Source of the DNA: Neoscytalidium dimidiatum
Lineage: Eukaryota > Ascomycota > Dothideomycetes > Botryosphaeriales > Botryosphaeriaceae
Length of the DNA: 64,000 nt
Reading direction: 5' to 3'
Assembly: GCA_037367355.1 (NCBI GenBank)
Contig: CM074696.1
Location: 2,356,001 to 2,420,000, forward strand
This document shows positions 22,726-33,521 of the stretch, in pieces (position 1 is the stretch's first letter; each line of letters begins with the position of its first letter). Below the pieces are notes generated by a model that was not told where the DNA came from, made no database searches, and saw nothing but the letters and a program-made list of their open reading frames with translations. The position numbers and the translations under genes were made by a program.

Positions 22726-24357
22726 TCAATCAACGCTCATAGGCGAAGCAGCTGCAAAATCGCCATCTCCCTGTTGCCGCGTTGGCGGAGTTGGCCGATG
22801 AGTAAGCTGGTGATTATACGCAAGAATTCGCTGCAACCGGACTCCACGTTGCGCAGCTTCGATTCTCTCATGTGCCTTCACTTGAGCCTCCCGAAGTTTG
22901 TGCTTTTTGATCAGATTCTCATGCATCAGAACTTCCAGCTCAGCAAGATGAGCTGGCCGAGGTTGCAGGGGGTGAAAGTGTTGACCTGTGGCATGGTTCT
23001 CGGAGCAAAAAGGGTCCACGCATCTCATGTGGAAGTGCTGAATTGCCGCATGCTCGCAGAACGGGTGGTGGCATCGGACGCGCAATGGGTGTTCGGCTGC
23101 TTCCTGCAGCATCATTTTCTGCAGCAGCTGGTACGCTCGGCGTGGAACTTCGGTCCGCTTCTGCTCCAGTTCTCGCCGTCGGTTTGCCCTCTCGCGTTCC
23201 TGTTCCTCGCGAATAGCACGCTCAGATGTACGTGCCTCTTTCAACACATTTTCTTTGCGCCCTTCTTCCAAGCGGACTACCTCGACCGCGTCGTACCACT
23301 CGGTGTAGTCGTGCATAATGTGATCATGGTTTTTGGTCAACATTTCGTATATCGTGATGGCGTCGCTGCGATGCTTGACGTTAGTCAATGCATCGTTTAT
23401 CCGTGCGTCGAGCTCGCTACTAAGAGTAACGCCATCTCGAGACGGCTGACTGCTGACATCCAAGCAGGAGAGAATGAGACGGCCATTCTTCTTGATGTAT
23501 GGAGAACGCCCAAAAATGCAGTAATGCATCGTGGCACCTGCTGCAAACACATCGGATGCTTCCCTGGCATCTTTAGCCGTTTTACCTTGTCTGAAAAGTT
23601 CTGGTGCTGTGAAGCCTTCGGTCATGCAGTAAAGGTGAGGGGGCTCAGGCATACCGGCATATCCTACGCCTCCGAAGTCTGCCAACTTGATCCTAACGAG
23701 CGCCGGGTGTGTGCGCGGCAGAGCTGGACAGACTAGTACATTATCTGGTTTGATATTCCGGTGAAACACAGGCATTCGGCCTTTCGGAGTGTGCCGGTCG
23801 CTATCGTAGGCATCAGTGCCGTAGCCGTAATGTAGAAACGCCAAGCCTGCGAGCAACTGCACGTAGACCTTGCGGTAGAAACCTTCATGTTGGGTCGTCC
23901 ACCGCGCCTTGTCGCCAACATTTCGCAATGTGGTGCTGTTTCTGACGTAGTTGTTCAGCGAGCCTAGCTCGCAGAACTCTAGAACAAGACTTTGTCTGCC
24001 ATAGTCTGGTGTACAGGGGTACCAGAAGTATTGCGCAACGCGTACGATGGTGTCCTGTCCCGGGCCCTTGCCAGCGATAGAGAGCATGGCCAGGATATAC
24101 ACTTCGTGGTGAGACTTTGGGTGCCTGCTGTGGCGGCAATACTCCTGTCGGACCCTTTTAACAGCATAAATGGCGCCAGTGGGCATGTGGATCATCTTGC
24201 TCACCGTTCCTTCGCTCCCTGAACCAATATTGCCTAAGGCTAAGAAGTTATCGTTGAAGTATTTACGGCGAATCTCGACACTTTGAACTTCGGTAAGCTT
24301 GGAAATCTCTTCGTTGACATGGCGCTCCACAGAGAGTGACGATAGGGAGTTCGACAT
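22726..24357 (-). CDS. Kinase-like protein with HRN catalytic loop and Cys/His-rich tail
   Basis: An intronless frame of 543 residues. The kinase fold covers about residues 35-300: Gly loop GSGSEGTV (45-52), Lys67 in YAVKRV, alpha-C Glu in HHEVYIL, HRNIKPDN at 199-206, DFG at 227-229 and APE at 251-253. The catalytic-loop Asp of HRD is Asn201, while the metal-binding Asn206 and DFG are kept. A long charged, Glu/Arg-rich helical region follows (about 360-420). Residues 429-462 carry two adjacent C-x2-P-F-C...H-F-H units, a pattern I do not recognise. The protein could be a pseudokinase that binds ATP and signals by scaffolding, or a weak kinase. Next to it, an isochorismatase-family gene diverges. 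The kinase domain is certain; partners and pathway are unknown. Confidence 0.88.
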   Translation of the reverse strand: MSNSLSSLSVERHVNEEISKLTEVQSVEIRRKYFNDNFLALGNIGSGSEGTVSKMIHMPTGAIYAVKRVRQEYCRHSRHPKSHHEVYILAMLSIAGKGPGQDTIVRVAQYFWYPCTPDYGRQSLVLEFCELGSLNNYVRNSTTLRNVGDKARWTTQHEGFYRKVYVQLLAGLAFLHYGYGTDAYDSDRHTPKGRMPVFHRNIKPDNVLVCPALPRTHPALVRIKLADFGGVGYAGMPEPPHLYCMTEGFTAPELFRQGKTAKDAREASDVFAAGATMHYCIFGRSPYIKKNGRLILSCLDVSSQPSRDGVTLSSELDARINDALTNVKHRSDAITIYEMLTKNHDHIMHDYTEWYDAVEVVRLEEGRKENVLKEARTSERAIREEQERERANRRRELEQKRTEVPRRAYQLLQKMMLQEAAEHPLRVRCHHPFCEHAAIQHFHMRCVDPFCSENHATGQHFHPLQPRPAHLAELEVLMHENLIKKHKLREAQVKAHERIEAAQRGVRLQRILAYNHQLTHRPTPPTRQQGDGDFAAASPMSVD

Positions 24358-25131
24358 AGTGATGGTCTGTTGGCGGAGCGGTTGGCGCGTTTCCGCTGGA
24401 CCAGACTTCGTCCATATCTCTCCCGCTATTGTGCTCCTTAAGAATGGAAGAAGAGAGTATCATGACGCCTGAAGAGACTCTTGTATTTGCGCCAGGAGCG
24501 ACGTAAATCTCAGAGACTTCAGACACCGCCGGTGAGGGAACGGTTTTATCAATCGTGCAGTCAACAGTAGGATCGAATTAAGTTGAAATAAATGTCACCG
24601 TACCGAGCACGTATCCGAAGTGACTAATGTCAATCAAAAGATAGTTTGACTGCTTCGTGCCGGGTAAAATAGCCCAATCAGGCAATTGGCAAACATCAGA
24701 AGAGTGGTAAGCACAAACGAAACTTTGAAAGAAAATTGGTGTCGAATAACTACGAAAGTTCTTATTGTAAGGCTATCATTCCGACCAGCACGGACATCCC
24801 GTGTGTATTGGAACTGAGCGGACGCGCACGCCGACGCTCCCAATTGGGCTTTTATTTCCGGTAGTCACTTTGGTCTCTCGTGAGCTTGTTTCCTCATTAT
24901 CGAAATCGGTCTTTAAAAAAGACTCATAACCCAATACTGATCATTCCGATAGTGGTCAACTGCACGAGTGACGTCATCCGAACGCAACACCGCTCTCACC
25001 TCGTGATATCGACTATTCGCATAACTTATACAGCCACCCACTCGCAGCAAAACGCAGCATACCACTCTCGGAGCTCCAGCTCGCCACCACAGAACTTCAT
25101 CACAGCTGCAAACCAGCAACCCACCACAACA
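24358..25131. other. Divergent promoter region (kinase-like / isochorismatase)
   Basis: 774 bases separating two divergent genes. No defined element stands out beyond an A-run-containing stretch near 24,915. Confidence 0.6.
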
Positions 25132-25725
25132 ATGCCATTCAAAACCGCCTTGCTGGTCATCGACATGCAGGCCTTCTTCGCGCCAATGACCACGCAGGCC
25201 CTCCCGCAAATCCTCGCCCTAATCCACCACTTCCGCGCACAGTGCCTTCCCACCGTCTTCACCCAGCACGGCCATACCGAGGACGACCTCACCGGACCCC
25301 CTTACCCCAACCAGCTCGTCGCCAAATGGGGCCCCGACGGCAGCATCCACCGCGGCTCCGCCGACTGGCAGCTGCAGCCGGAGGTCGCGGCGCTGCTCAA
25401 GGACATCGAGGCCGACGCGGCGGAGGGCCGTGGCGCGTGCGCCGTCGTGCAGAAGAACACGTACGACGCGTTCATCGGGACGGACTTGGAGGAGAGGTTG
25501 AAGGGCTGGGGCGTGCGGCGGGTGGTGGTTTGCGGTGTGATGACGGACTGCTGCTGCGATACGACGGCCAGGAGCGCATTCAATCGCGGGTGGGAGACGT
25601 GGTTGGTGAGGGATGCGTGTGGGAGCGCGAACACTGCGCAGCACGAGGCTGGACTAAGGGGGTTTGGTTTCGCGTTCGGGGAAGTTGTGGGGACTGGGGA
25701 GGTGTTGGAGGAGGTGAAGAGGTGA
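25132..25725 (+). CDS. Isochorismatase-family cysteine hydrolase
   Basis: A single exon of 197 residues starting at the ATG in ACAACAATGCCATTC. The frame is open further upstream but the upstream part is low-quality, and MPFKTALLVIDMQ is the canonical start of this family. The Asp-Lys-Cys triad is visible: Asp in LLVIDMQ, Lys in VVQKNTYDAF and Cys in GVMTDCCCDTTAR. The fold is the Rossmann-like cysteine hydrolase of isochorismatases, nicotinamidases and ureidoacrylate amidohydrolases. Some fungal members hydrolyse isochorismate and lower plant salicylate, but this copy has no secretion signal and the substrate cannot be assigned. The three adjacent Cys after TD are unusual; the first is expected to be the nucleophile. 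Confidence 0.88.
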   Translation: MPFKTALLVIDMQAFFAPMTTQALPQILALIHHFRAQCLPTVFTQHGHTEDDLTGPPYPNQLVAKWGPDGSIHRGSADWQLQPEVAALLKDIEADAAEGRGACAVVQKNTYDAFIGTDLEERLKGWGVRRVVVCGVMTDCCCDTTARSAFNRGWETWLVRDACGSANTAQHEAGLRGFGFAFGEVVGTGEVLEEVKR

Positions 25726-26018
25726 GAATAGCAGGTCGGAGGACTTGTGTCTTTATCATTTTAGAGACGTTGGGAAGTACTGAAGTCTGGAGCGATGGTT
25801 GCTGTTACTGGGCTGCGTGCGGGAGCGCGTTGGATTTTCACATGACGAAGAGCACGAAAGCAATCATTGGATAGTCTTGGCCATAGGTCATTGAATTGAT
25901 TTATTCTACAGCCTCTATTGCCGTGAAAGAGTGTAAAGAACAGCGTTTGGAGGTTGGATGCGCTCTTGCCTTCGACTATGCCCGTTCGAACTTCCGGCCT
26001 TTCCAAATCGACACACCG
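25726..26018. other. Intergenic, convergent
   Basis: Shared 3' region of the isochorismatase and GNAT genes; nothing else seen. Confidence 0.7.
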
Positions 26019-26740
26019 TCAAACGTCAAGACTCATCCCGCAGAGGCGGAACAGCCCATAACCACAATTCTCGGGAGCAAACTCTCTCAAATCAAAATCG
26101 AAGTGGTTCCTTTCTTCAAAGCCAGCGAGGACGAACAGAGAACGAGCTTGCGGTTCAGACACGACCCACACGGGGAGGCCCTTCTCTTTGCCTTTCTGAA
26201 GTGCCAGCTTGACCAAACTCGCGCCGATTCCCTGCCTGCGGCTAGACGGCATGACATACATATGTGTGATGGCTATGAAGACGTATCAGTAGTGCTGGAG
26301 AAAAACGCATTTTGCAGTATGTCGTAGTTACCCAAGTACTCGGCCCCATTCATGACGGTTCTAAGCTCTTCTGTGGCTTTCATAATAAGGTGAAAGACCT
26401 CAGGCGCCATTCCTTCCGGGGGCTCTGGAAGCTCAGCACGTCCATTCTCTTTAGAGCCATCCTTTTGGGCCGCGGGCATTTTGTGCGAAATCACGAGATG
26501 CGCGACGATTTCGCCCGTGCCGTCTGCAACGACTTTGAGCAGCTCGGATTCCGGGTTCGGGATAGCACCCTCGATGGTCCGAGTACAATGGGCTCTCTGG
26601 GTGTTTTCGCAGGGCCAGTCTCTATACAGGAAGCGGTTGATGGCCAGAGTTATCTTGGAATGAAATAAGAATTCAGCGATGATTGGGATGTCGGCGCGAG
26701 TGGCCGGAAGAATAGAATGATTGGGGATTGTGACGGTCAT
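26019..26740 (-). CDS. GNAT-family N-acetyltransferase
   Basis: Two exons: 26740-26332 and 26272-26019, intron 26273-26331 (GTAACT...TAG, phase 1), 220 residues. The N-terminal part begins PATRADIPIIAEFLF, usual for a GNAT beta1-alpha1. The splice gives YLAITHMYVMPSSRRQGIGASLV, whose RRQGIG is the acetyl-CoA pyrophosphate-binding motif A, followed by ARSLFVLAGFEE of motif B. The enzyme should move acetyl from acetyl-CoA to an amine. Substrate unknown; fungal relatives of this layout are mostly uncharacterised. The start is the Met of MTVTIPNHS; a longer open frame upstream lacks an appropriate context. Confidence 0.87.
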
Positions 26741-28375
26741 GCTTAATATATTGCAAATGTCTAGATGAAAATCGTACGTTCGCTGAGGTCTAAGGCTCTT
26801 TATTCGAGGATTTGGCATATCAATTTATACCATTCCTCGGCCGACCAGGCAGCAAAATTTGGGGTTTTGGCATGTTTAGTTTGGAGATCGCCAAGACTGC
26901 TATTTGAAAGCCATTACGCGTTCTGTCAGGCTACAACATTCTTGACACATATTTGCGACTTGACCTTCAAATATGCGCACCTAAGGATTGAAAACCCCTC
27001 TTTCGAAAGACATGTTCGAGGCACGAGAACTCGGCGAAACGACAAACTGAGCGGAAATAGCTAAAATTGGTAAGATCCTAGGCTGAACCAAAAGGGCTCG
27101 AGAATGTTCCATTGGCCAATAGCATTTTGAGAAATACGTCGCCGGGCTTAGCGGCTTGGTGCACTCGCGTTGACGACATCCTCTCTCGCTGCTGCCTGAT
27201 GCTCGACGCCCATCCAACGCACGGTACGTCATTCTCTACGCCTCCCACTGCTCAACCCTATGAAGCAAAACCTTCTGATTGAAGAAACAAAAACTTTTTC
27301 CATAGCTGAAAGAAATAATGATGCGTCAAAAATTTCGGCCTTGGCTAACTTCGTCATCATAGCTTACCCGGGCATAACTCCCTTCTACCAATTTCTCATC
27401 CAAATGGACACCGCCGTCATTTGCTAAGATTCTGAAAAGCCAATGTGTAGCTGGTACCTTGTGAGACTTTGATATGAAGGACAGTAGTGTAGATAAGGAA
27501 ACATTTTCTTAATGCGGAGAACATCATTTAATTCAAGTTTGAAAATTGGACATGATAATACTACACATGAACACCTTGATAAAATGTCTCAGACCATAAG
27601 TCATGTAAGCAACTGCCGCGTTGATATTATATGCCCAGCGAGGATATGGCAGTAGCTGGTCTTGCAGTGGAACAGGGTGGGGATTAAATGCGTTCTCGCA
27701 GAACTTTCACGAAACGCCCGCGGAAAACACGACAGGGTCGATGAGCTGTGACGAGGCCGTATTTTTAAGAACTGCGTTAATACTCTTAATGCTCCAAGTT
27801 GATCGTTTCGAGTGCCACGACGCAGAGTGGTGCACTAGGATTTGTGCAGTGGGCTGGATACAGGGACCATGTACCAGTGTCTAACAGTATTCCGAAGCAT
27901 ATACCGACTCTTGCCGCTCCCTGAAGCTCAAATTTAGCAGCGCTATCCATCTTCCCACTTAGTACACGTGATAATAACGTAATGGAAACTGTATAATCTA
28001 CTAAATGTAGACTGTCTCGTTTACACATATTGACGACGCCAAAGCCTAACAAACTTCAGTTGCTTACATAGAATTTTATGGGCGGTACACACATAATTAA
28101 TCGCATATTGCCGGCAACGCTCGGAGTAAGGATAAGCACGCCATGTGCCTACCCCACAAATTCCCCACATTCCGCGCACCCCTCCTAGAGTCCACATTCT
28201 TATATGATGACATTCACACAAGGAAGCTTTCCGCTCGGTTTATTTCTGTTAAAACGTCAAAGCTCCCTCGTCGTTCCCTTGTTAGTATTGAATCTGCACT
28301 GCGGTATATTTTTTATCTCGCTGACTGATTGTGCAGACGTTCAGAAGCTTCTGAATCAATATTTTGATCCTCAGG
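26741..28375. other. Gene-poor interval
   Basis: 1.6 kb without a supported gene. A short reverse frame near 27,786-27,970 encodes a segment with GICFG, DTGTW and PLCVVAL that looks protein-like but has no convincing start or partner exon. Confidence 0.5.
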
Positions 28376-30112
28376 ATGCTTTTTGCGTGGACGACCGTCC
28401 TTGCAGTTGTTATATCCGCTGTTCTGTGGCTAATCCAGCATTTTTCAAAGCAAAACGACGCCAAAAATATTTACCTGGTCCTCGAGGTATGTTCGAAGTT
28501 CAGGTGAAGCATTTATGCAGGAGCTCATTGAGGTGGGAACAGGCAGGCCTTTCGTTGGAAATCAGTTTCAAATCCAACCATATCATACCTGGCTCCAATA
28601 CAAGGAATGGGCCGACGTATACGGACCCCTTTTTCGCCTAAGTCTTGCAGGTCGGCAACACGTCATAATATCAAAGGAGTCGATTGCGAATGACCTCCTG
28701 CGCGAGCGAGGTACTTTGTATTCATCGCGCGAGTTCTTACCAATGGCATCCGGGATCCTCTCTGACAACCTGAGACCCTTACTTCTACCGTATAATGGTG
28801 AAAGCCAATATTCACGCATCTACGCGACTCTTTGCTGACAAATGACCCTGCGGCAGATCGTTGGCGCCGCGGCCGGAAGCTAATACGCAAGTTGATCATG
28901 CCATCGGCAGCCGATTCATACCGGAGCGTCCAAGACTACGAGTCTAAGAAGCTACTAGTGCGCCTGCTGGATTCTCCGGCCAAGTATGATAAGTGGTTTG
29001 AATCTTATGCCGCCGGAGTGATTTTCCGAATCGGGTTCGGTAGATGGATCGAAACAGGTAAAGAGCCGGAGGTGAAACGGATTATCCAAGTAAACCATAA
29101 TCTGGAGAGGATAGCTTCGCCGGGCTCCTACCTGGTTGATCCTTTCCCGTTCTTGATGTACTTGCCGGAGAGTCTGGCTCCATTGAAGAAAGAAGGTCGG
29201 CGGTTGCATGGGGAAGAGCTGAGCTTGTTCAGGCAGCTCCAGGATTATGTGAAGGAGGATTTGAAAAAGGCCTTCGGGACGCAGTCTTTTACGCGCACTT
29301 TCGTTGAGAATCAGGGAGGCTACCAGCTTTCAGACGATGAGGGAGCTTATGTGGTCGGCACTCTGTTCGAGGCAGGTAATGGAACCACGGCAGCGGCTAT
29401 GATGTCCTTCTGCCTCATCATGTGCCACTTTCCGGAGTGGCAGAAAAGGATGCAAGACGAAATAGACGCCCATTTGGGTGATCGAATGCCCGAGTTCGAA
29501 GACATCCCGAATCTGCCCACTGTTCGCGCGGTAATCAAAGAGGTGTTGAGATGGCCCCCGGTCACAGCGGGAGGATTTCCTCATCAACTGACCAAAGATG
29601 ATGAGTACAACGGATATTTCTTCACAAAAGGCACCATATTTCATCCCAATCAATGGTAGAAGTCACACGTGCCTGCGACTTGGGATTCATCAATGCTGAC
29701 TTATCTCGCTAGGGCTATTCATCAAGATCCAGAGTTATATCCTGATCCGGATAATTTTCGTCCAGACCGGTGGCTGGATCCGGGATTCCCCATGACCTAC
29801 AAGGAGCCCTTGACGAAATACCCTAACCTGCAGAATTACACCTGCTTCGGCTTCGGCCGCCGTATATGTCCCGGTCAACATATTGCCGAGCATTCTCTCA
29901 ACATTTTAACGGCTCGCATCGCTTGGGCTTGCACCATGAGCAGGAAACGAGATGCGGACGGGAATGTGCTGCCGTTACCTTTGTACGACTATACTAAAGG
30001 ATTCAATTCTCAGCCGGAGCATTTCGAGTTCGACTTGGTTGCCCGGTCCTCAGACCGATATGAGACTGTCAGGAAGATATTTCATGAAGTGCAGTTGAAA
30101 CGGAAAACATAG
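28376..30112 (+). CDS. Cytochrome P450 with a frame break in exon 1
   Basis: The exons I support are 28376-28486, 28543-28797, 28857-29655 and 29713-30112, with introns of 56-59 nt that rejoin conserved motifs. Junction 1 gives PGPRGRPFVGN, junction 2 PYNDRWRRGRK, and junction 3 PNQWAIHQDPELYPD. Key elements are present: membrane anchor MLFAWTTVLAVVISAVLWL, I-helix EAGNGTTAA, ExxR in KEVLRW, FRPDRW and the haem loop FGFGRRICPG. The anchor frame (from 28376) and the PGPRG frame (from about 28468) differ by one base, so exon 1 needs a one-base change to be continuous. Homopolymer A-runs lie between. This may be a real mutation or an assembly error; otherwise the gene is intact. The fold and haem ligation are sure, the substrate is unknown. 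Its neighbour is a HET pseudogene. Confidence 0.8.
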
Positions 30113-30550
30113 TATATAGGATGATGCGAAGGCTATAGAAGCAAATAGTCAGACCGCCTCTATTTTTTTTTTTTTTTTGGAGTTACGTTTTTTCATAGAT
30201 CCTTCGATTCCGGCAGTTGCGTATCAATCCTGCATTAAGCGTTTTCACTGACAAGCTTCGCCATGCAGAACATTAGTTAATCCGTCGTTTGCGCCCAGCG
30301 CTTCAGCTACTCATCCATCAGAGATTCTACCTTGTCGTACTTAGAGGTAGTGCATTCAGCACAGAGGTTAGCGTTAATGCAGCAGCTTGCGTATAAGATA
30401 GAATGTGGGGGCCAGGCGGGGCTGACGCGGAAGTGGGGTCCTCAGCTCCTGTGGATTTCAATCTATGGGAAAACCTACGACTAAAATTCACCGTGAAGCT
30501 GGAAAATCCTTATATATTATGACCAAGGCTCTTGAACGAGGCTGTAAAAC
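30113..30550. other. Intergenic with poly-T tract
   Basis: Holds a T-run of about 17 at 30,162-30,178 just after the P450 gene; no gene seen. Confidence 0.7.
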
Positions 30551-33063
30551 GTGTCAGAGCAACTCAATCCTTCCCGTACATCTGCAAAGCTAACGCGGTC
30601 GATCAATTTGATTTTCAGGGAGCAGACAGGCAAATATACCCACCAGTGTGAGCCGAGCAACGTTAAGCATGCACAAGAGATGGAGTGTCTGGACACTGGT
30701 CTGCTGAGAGGATTAAAGCTTGCCAATGGCTCTGTGAGACATCCTACAGAAGATGAGAGTCACGCTTTCTTCCACAAACTTTGCTCGTCATGTTCGCCCG
30801 AAGATGACATTCTAGATCATCTGCTTCTATGTTCCGTCTGCGTGCATATGAGACTACGCCACATGTTCCAATGTTTGAGCCTCAAAAGAAGATTGCTGCA
30901 ACTTAGAACCATCCACGAACTTCAAGAAAGAGAGCATTGCACCTTTTGTAGCTTCGTATTGGGTACCATTATGAAGTTTAAGAAAGAGCGAGAAGATGAT
31001 ATCCGCGCTTACACATGGGTGGGCATCGGCACTTACGAGCTCAATGGCTCCATACACCTTGGCCTCGGTATCATCGACTTCCAGCCAAAGGCTGTAGAGC
31101 TTAGAGTCAGGGTTGAGGATACAAGAAATACAACTTCGATATCAGAGCTAGAGAATATGCCGAGCGAGATGGTACCGTGGCAGAAAGTGAAGGTTTGGAT
31201 ACCCGATTGTGCGGAGCGTTCAGAGTATGCTCAAGATGGGCCGCCTTCGCCTTAACCTACACGTTTCAGGCTTAGCAACGTCTGGAAAAGATGCATTGTA
31301 TTCATGCCAAACGAAGCGGGTTTCAGTTTCGTGGCACTCAGCTACGTCTGGGGCGCGGCGCCACAGGGGAAATCACCCACGGCACTCAGGGAAAACATTG
31401 CCCATCTCCAGATGCTCGGAAGTCTGGATCTTCTTCCATCGACTATTGGAGATGCCATTCAAACTTGTCGCAATCTCAATGACAAGTATTTATGGGCAGG
31501 CCGCTTGTGCATGATCCAAGACGATCTCAATGGTAAGCGCATTCAAATTTCCAGCATGTGCTGCATCTACTCTTCCGCATCATTGGTCATCATTCCTGCA
31601 TGTCGAGGCTATATGGATGCCGGGTTAGCAAGTATATCGCAGGCAAGAAAGATCCCATATCCTCAGGAGCTCCTTTCGGAGATCCGATTTGTGCCACAAC
31701 TCCCACACTACTGGGGCATCCACCAAGAGACCGTTTGGGTATCTCGCGGATGGAGCGCATTTTAGCCCGGCAGAAACTGCTGTTCACTCCTACAGAAGTG
31801 TGGTTCGATTGCAGGCATGGCATTCGGCGAGAAATAGGTGATTCCGAGACATTACGTCCCATCAGCCTCTTCTGGCCCGGTAAATCCAAGGAGATATTCA
31901 CAGAGTTCATGAAGCGCATGCAGGCTTATTCTCGCTGACAGTTGACAAATCATTCAGATGTGTATGCCGCCTTCGAAAGGATTATGTCCGAGCTTTACAA
32001 AGATACCTCTAGGCGTCATTACTATGGGCTTCCATGCCCGGATTTTGACAAGGCGCTACTGTCGATGCGCAGCTATATTCCAGGAAAATCTCCTCTTCGT
32101 ATGTCCGAAAGCGTCTATCTTCCGAGTTGATCATGGTCCTCTTTCAAGTTACCTAATGACTTCGACCATTTGCATTGCTCAAAGTTGGTTACATGGGCAA
32201 CATACTGCAATGTAGAAGATGGGCTCAGAATGATCTATTGGGACGCTTCCAGTCCACTTCTGGTTTGGAGAGAAGGAGGCCGATATCCCGAGGGAATGGA
32301 GTTTGGTGAGGCACACTGATATCCACAGCTATACTTGGCTCTTGCACTGTGTGAGCACGAACACATTGAGGGAGTCTCTAAAGCCAATATTCCGTGGGAT
32401 ACAAACACTTCCTTTGCTTCCCGTAGACATGGTTCTATCTCCCTCTCTCACCTACAAAGACTTCTGGACTGAAATTCAAAGGTTCCGTGAGACAACCCAA
32501 TTTCACCGCGAGACGAGCGAATTGGATTCCTTGGATAACGATGTCTACAGGATTATTCCCCGGCACAGGCTAAAGCCCAGCCCGCTTGTCGCTCGTGTTC
32601 AGATAGCTCAGTTCCAATGAGGCAAGCACTACGCTGAAGACCGCAGTGGTGGTACAGCTTCTTCGGTCTGCTTCTGGAATGTCTTCGACGAAGCTATGTT
32701 TGTGGGTACATTTGCCCAGATGTGCCCAGGATCTCGCCTCAACTTTCCGCGGAAATGGTCTTCAGATTCGAGATTGTGGCCTTGTCGATCTCTATGAAAG
32801 ATGTGGGTGGTGTGGAGAAAGCTGTAGGGGTGATAGAAAGCCGCAAGGAGCTGGAATATATTATGAGAGATGAAGGCGAGGAAATAGCCTTCTTTGATAG
32901 TACCGGAGAGGCTCTCATGCCCTATCCGGTAGTAAACGTGATGCTGATTGGACGGCGTAATGACAGTGTTTTTCACCGAATGGGGATTGGCTGGATATTC
33001 ATGAGGAGCTGGGTCAAGGCTGTTCACCGATTTGAGGCCATTGTGTTGGGAATGAGGGTTTGA
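30551..33063 (+). pseudogene. HET-domain (heterokaryon incompatibility) pseudogene
   Basis: A chain of frames reads through a HET-type protein. The HET core is clear: FVALSYVWG, then LPSTIGDAIQTCRNL, YLWAGRLCMIQDD, a run ending SSASLVIIPACRG, and WVSRGW (31,304-31,750). The N-terminal part (30,551-31,252) has Cys/His-rich segments (HCTFCSF). The coding potential is broken by: TAA at 31,253-31,255 in frame just before the HET domain, a frameshift near 31,740-31,765 right after the RGW motif, TGA at 31,936-31,938, TGA at 32,128-32,130 inside the conserved PSWSW-type motif, and TGA at 32,317-32,319. The C-terminal part is again recognisable around VNVMLIGRRNDSVFHRMGIG (about 32,930-33,060). HET proteins trigger programmed death of incompatible fusion cells. 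Introns cannot explain all the breaks. Confidence 0.82.
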
Positions 33064-33521
33064 ACAATGGAATACGTGGATCATTGGGCAGAATAAGATT
33101 CATGATCAGAATTGTTTCATGGCACTGAAGAAGTTGTTCATGCAACTGTTGCAGACCGCGCAGCACGACAGTTTTGTGGACTGCCATTTGTTGCATTAGA
33201 AAGACGCCAAAAGAAATATTCAAAATGTGAGTGATGATACACTTGGTGAGATTTCTTTCCCTTTATATTATTTAAAGACAAGAGGGGTCAAAGATGGGAA
33301 AGGAAATGATTGAGTAGCACGATCATGATTGACCGCGGGCAGCGGAAGCAAAACGCTTAAGCCGAGCGAGAAGATGAGCTAAACTCGAAAGAATCCCTTA
33401 TGAGGAGAATTGAAGAGACAGAAAATAATAACGGTTGCACACCTATTTACAGCATATCCACCGCGCAGCTCCCCAGCTTGTGTAAGTACGCACAAAGCAT
33501 TCAACGACAGGGTTCCTAGAG
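33064..33521. other. Intergenic
   Basis: Between the HET relic and the secreted-protein gene; no feature recognised. Confidence 0.7.

Noticed and set aside
29370..29390. Aberrant P450 I-helix (EAGNGTT instead of AGxDTT)
   Set aside because: Glycine at this place is, as far as I recall, common in this class of fungal P450s, so it is not evidence of inactivation.
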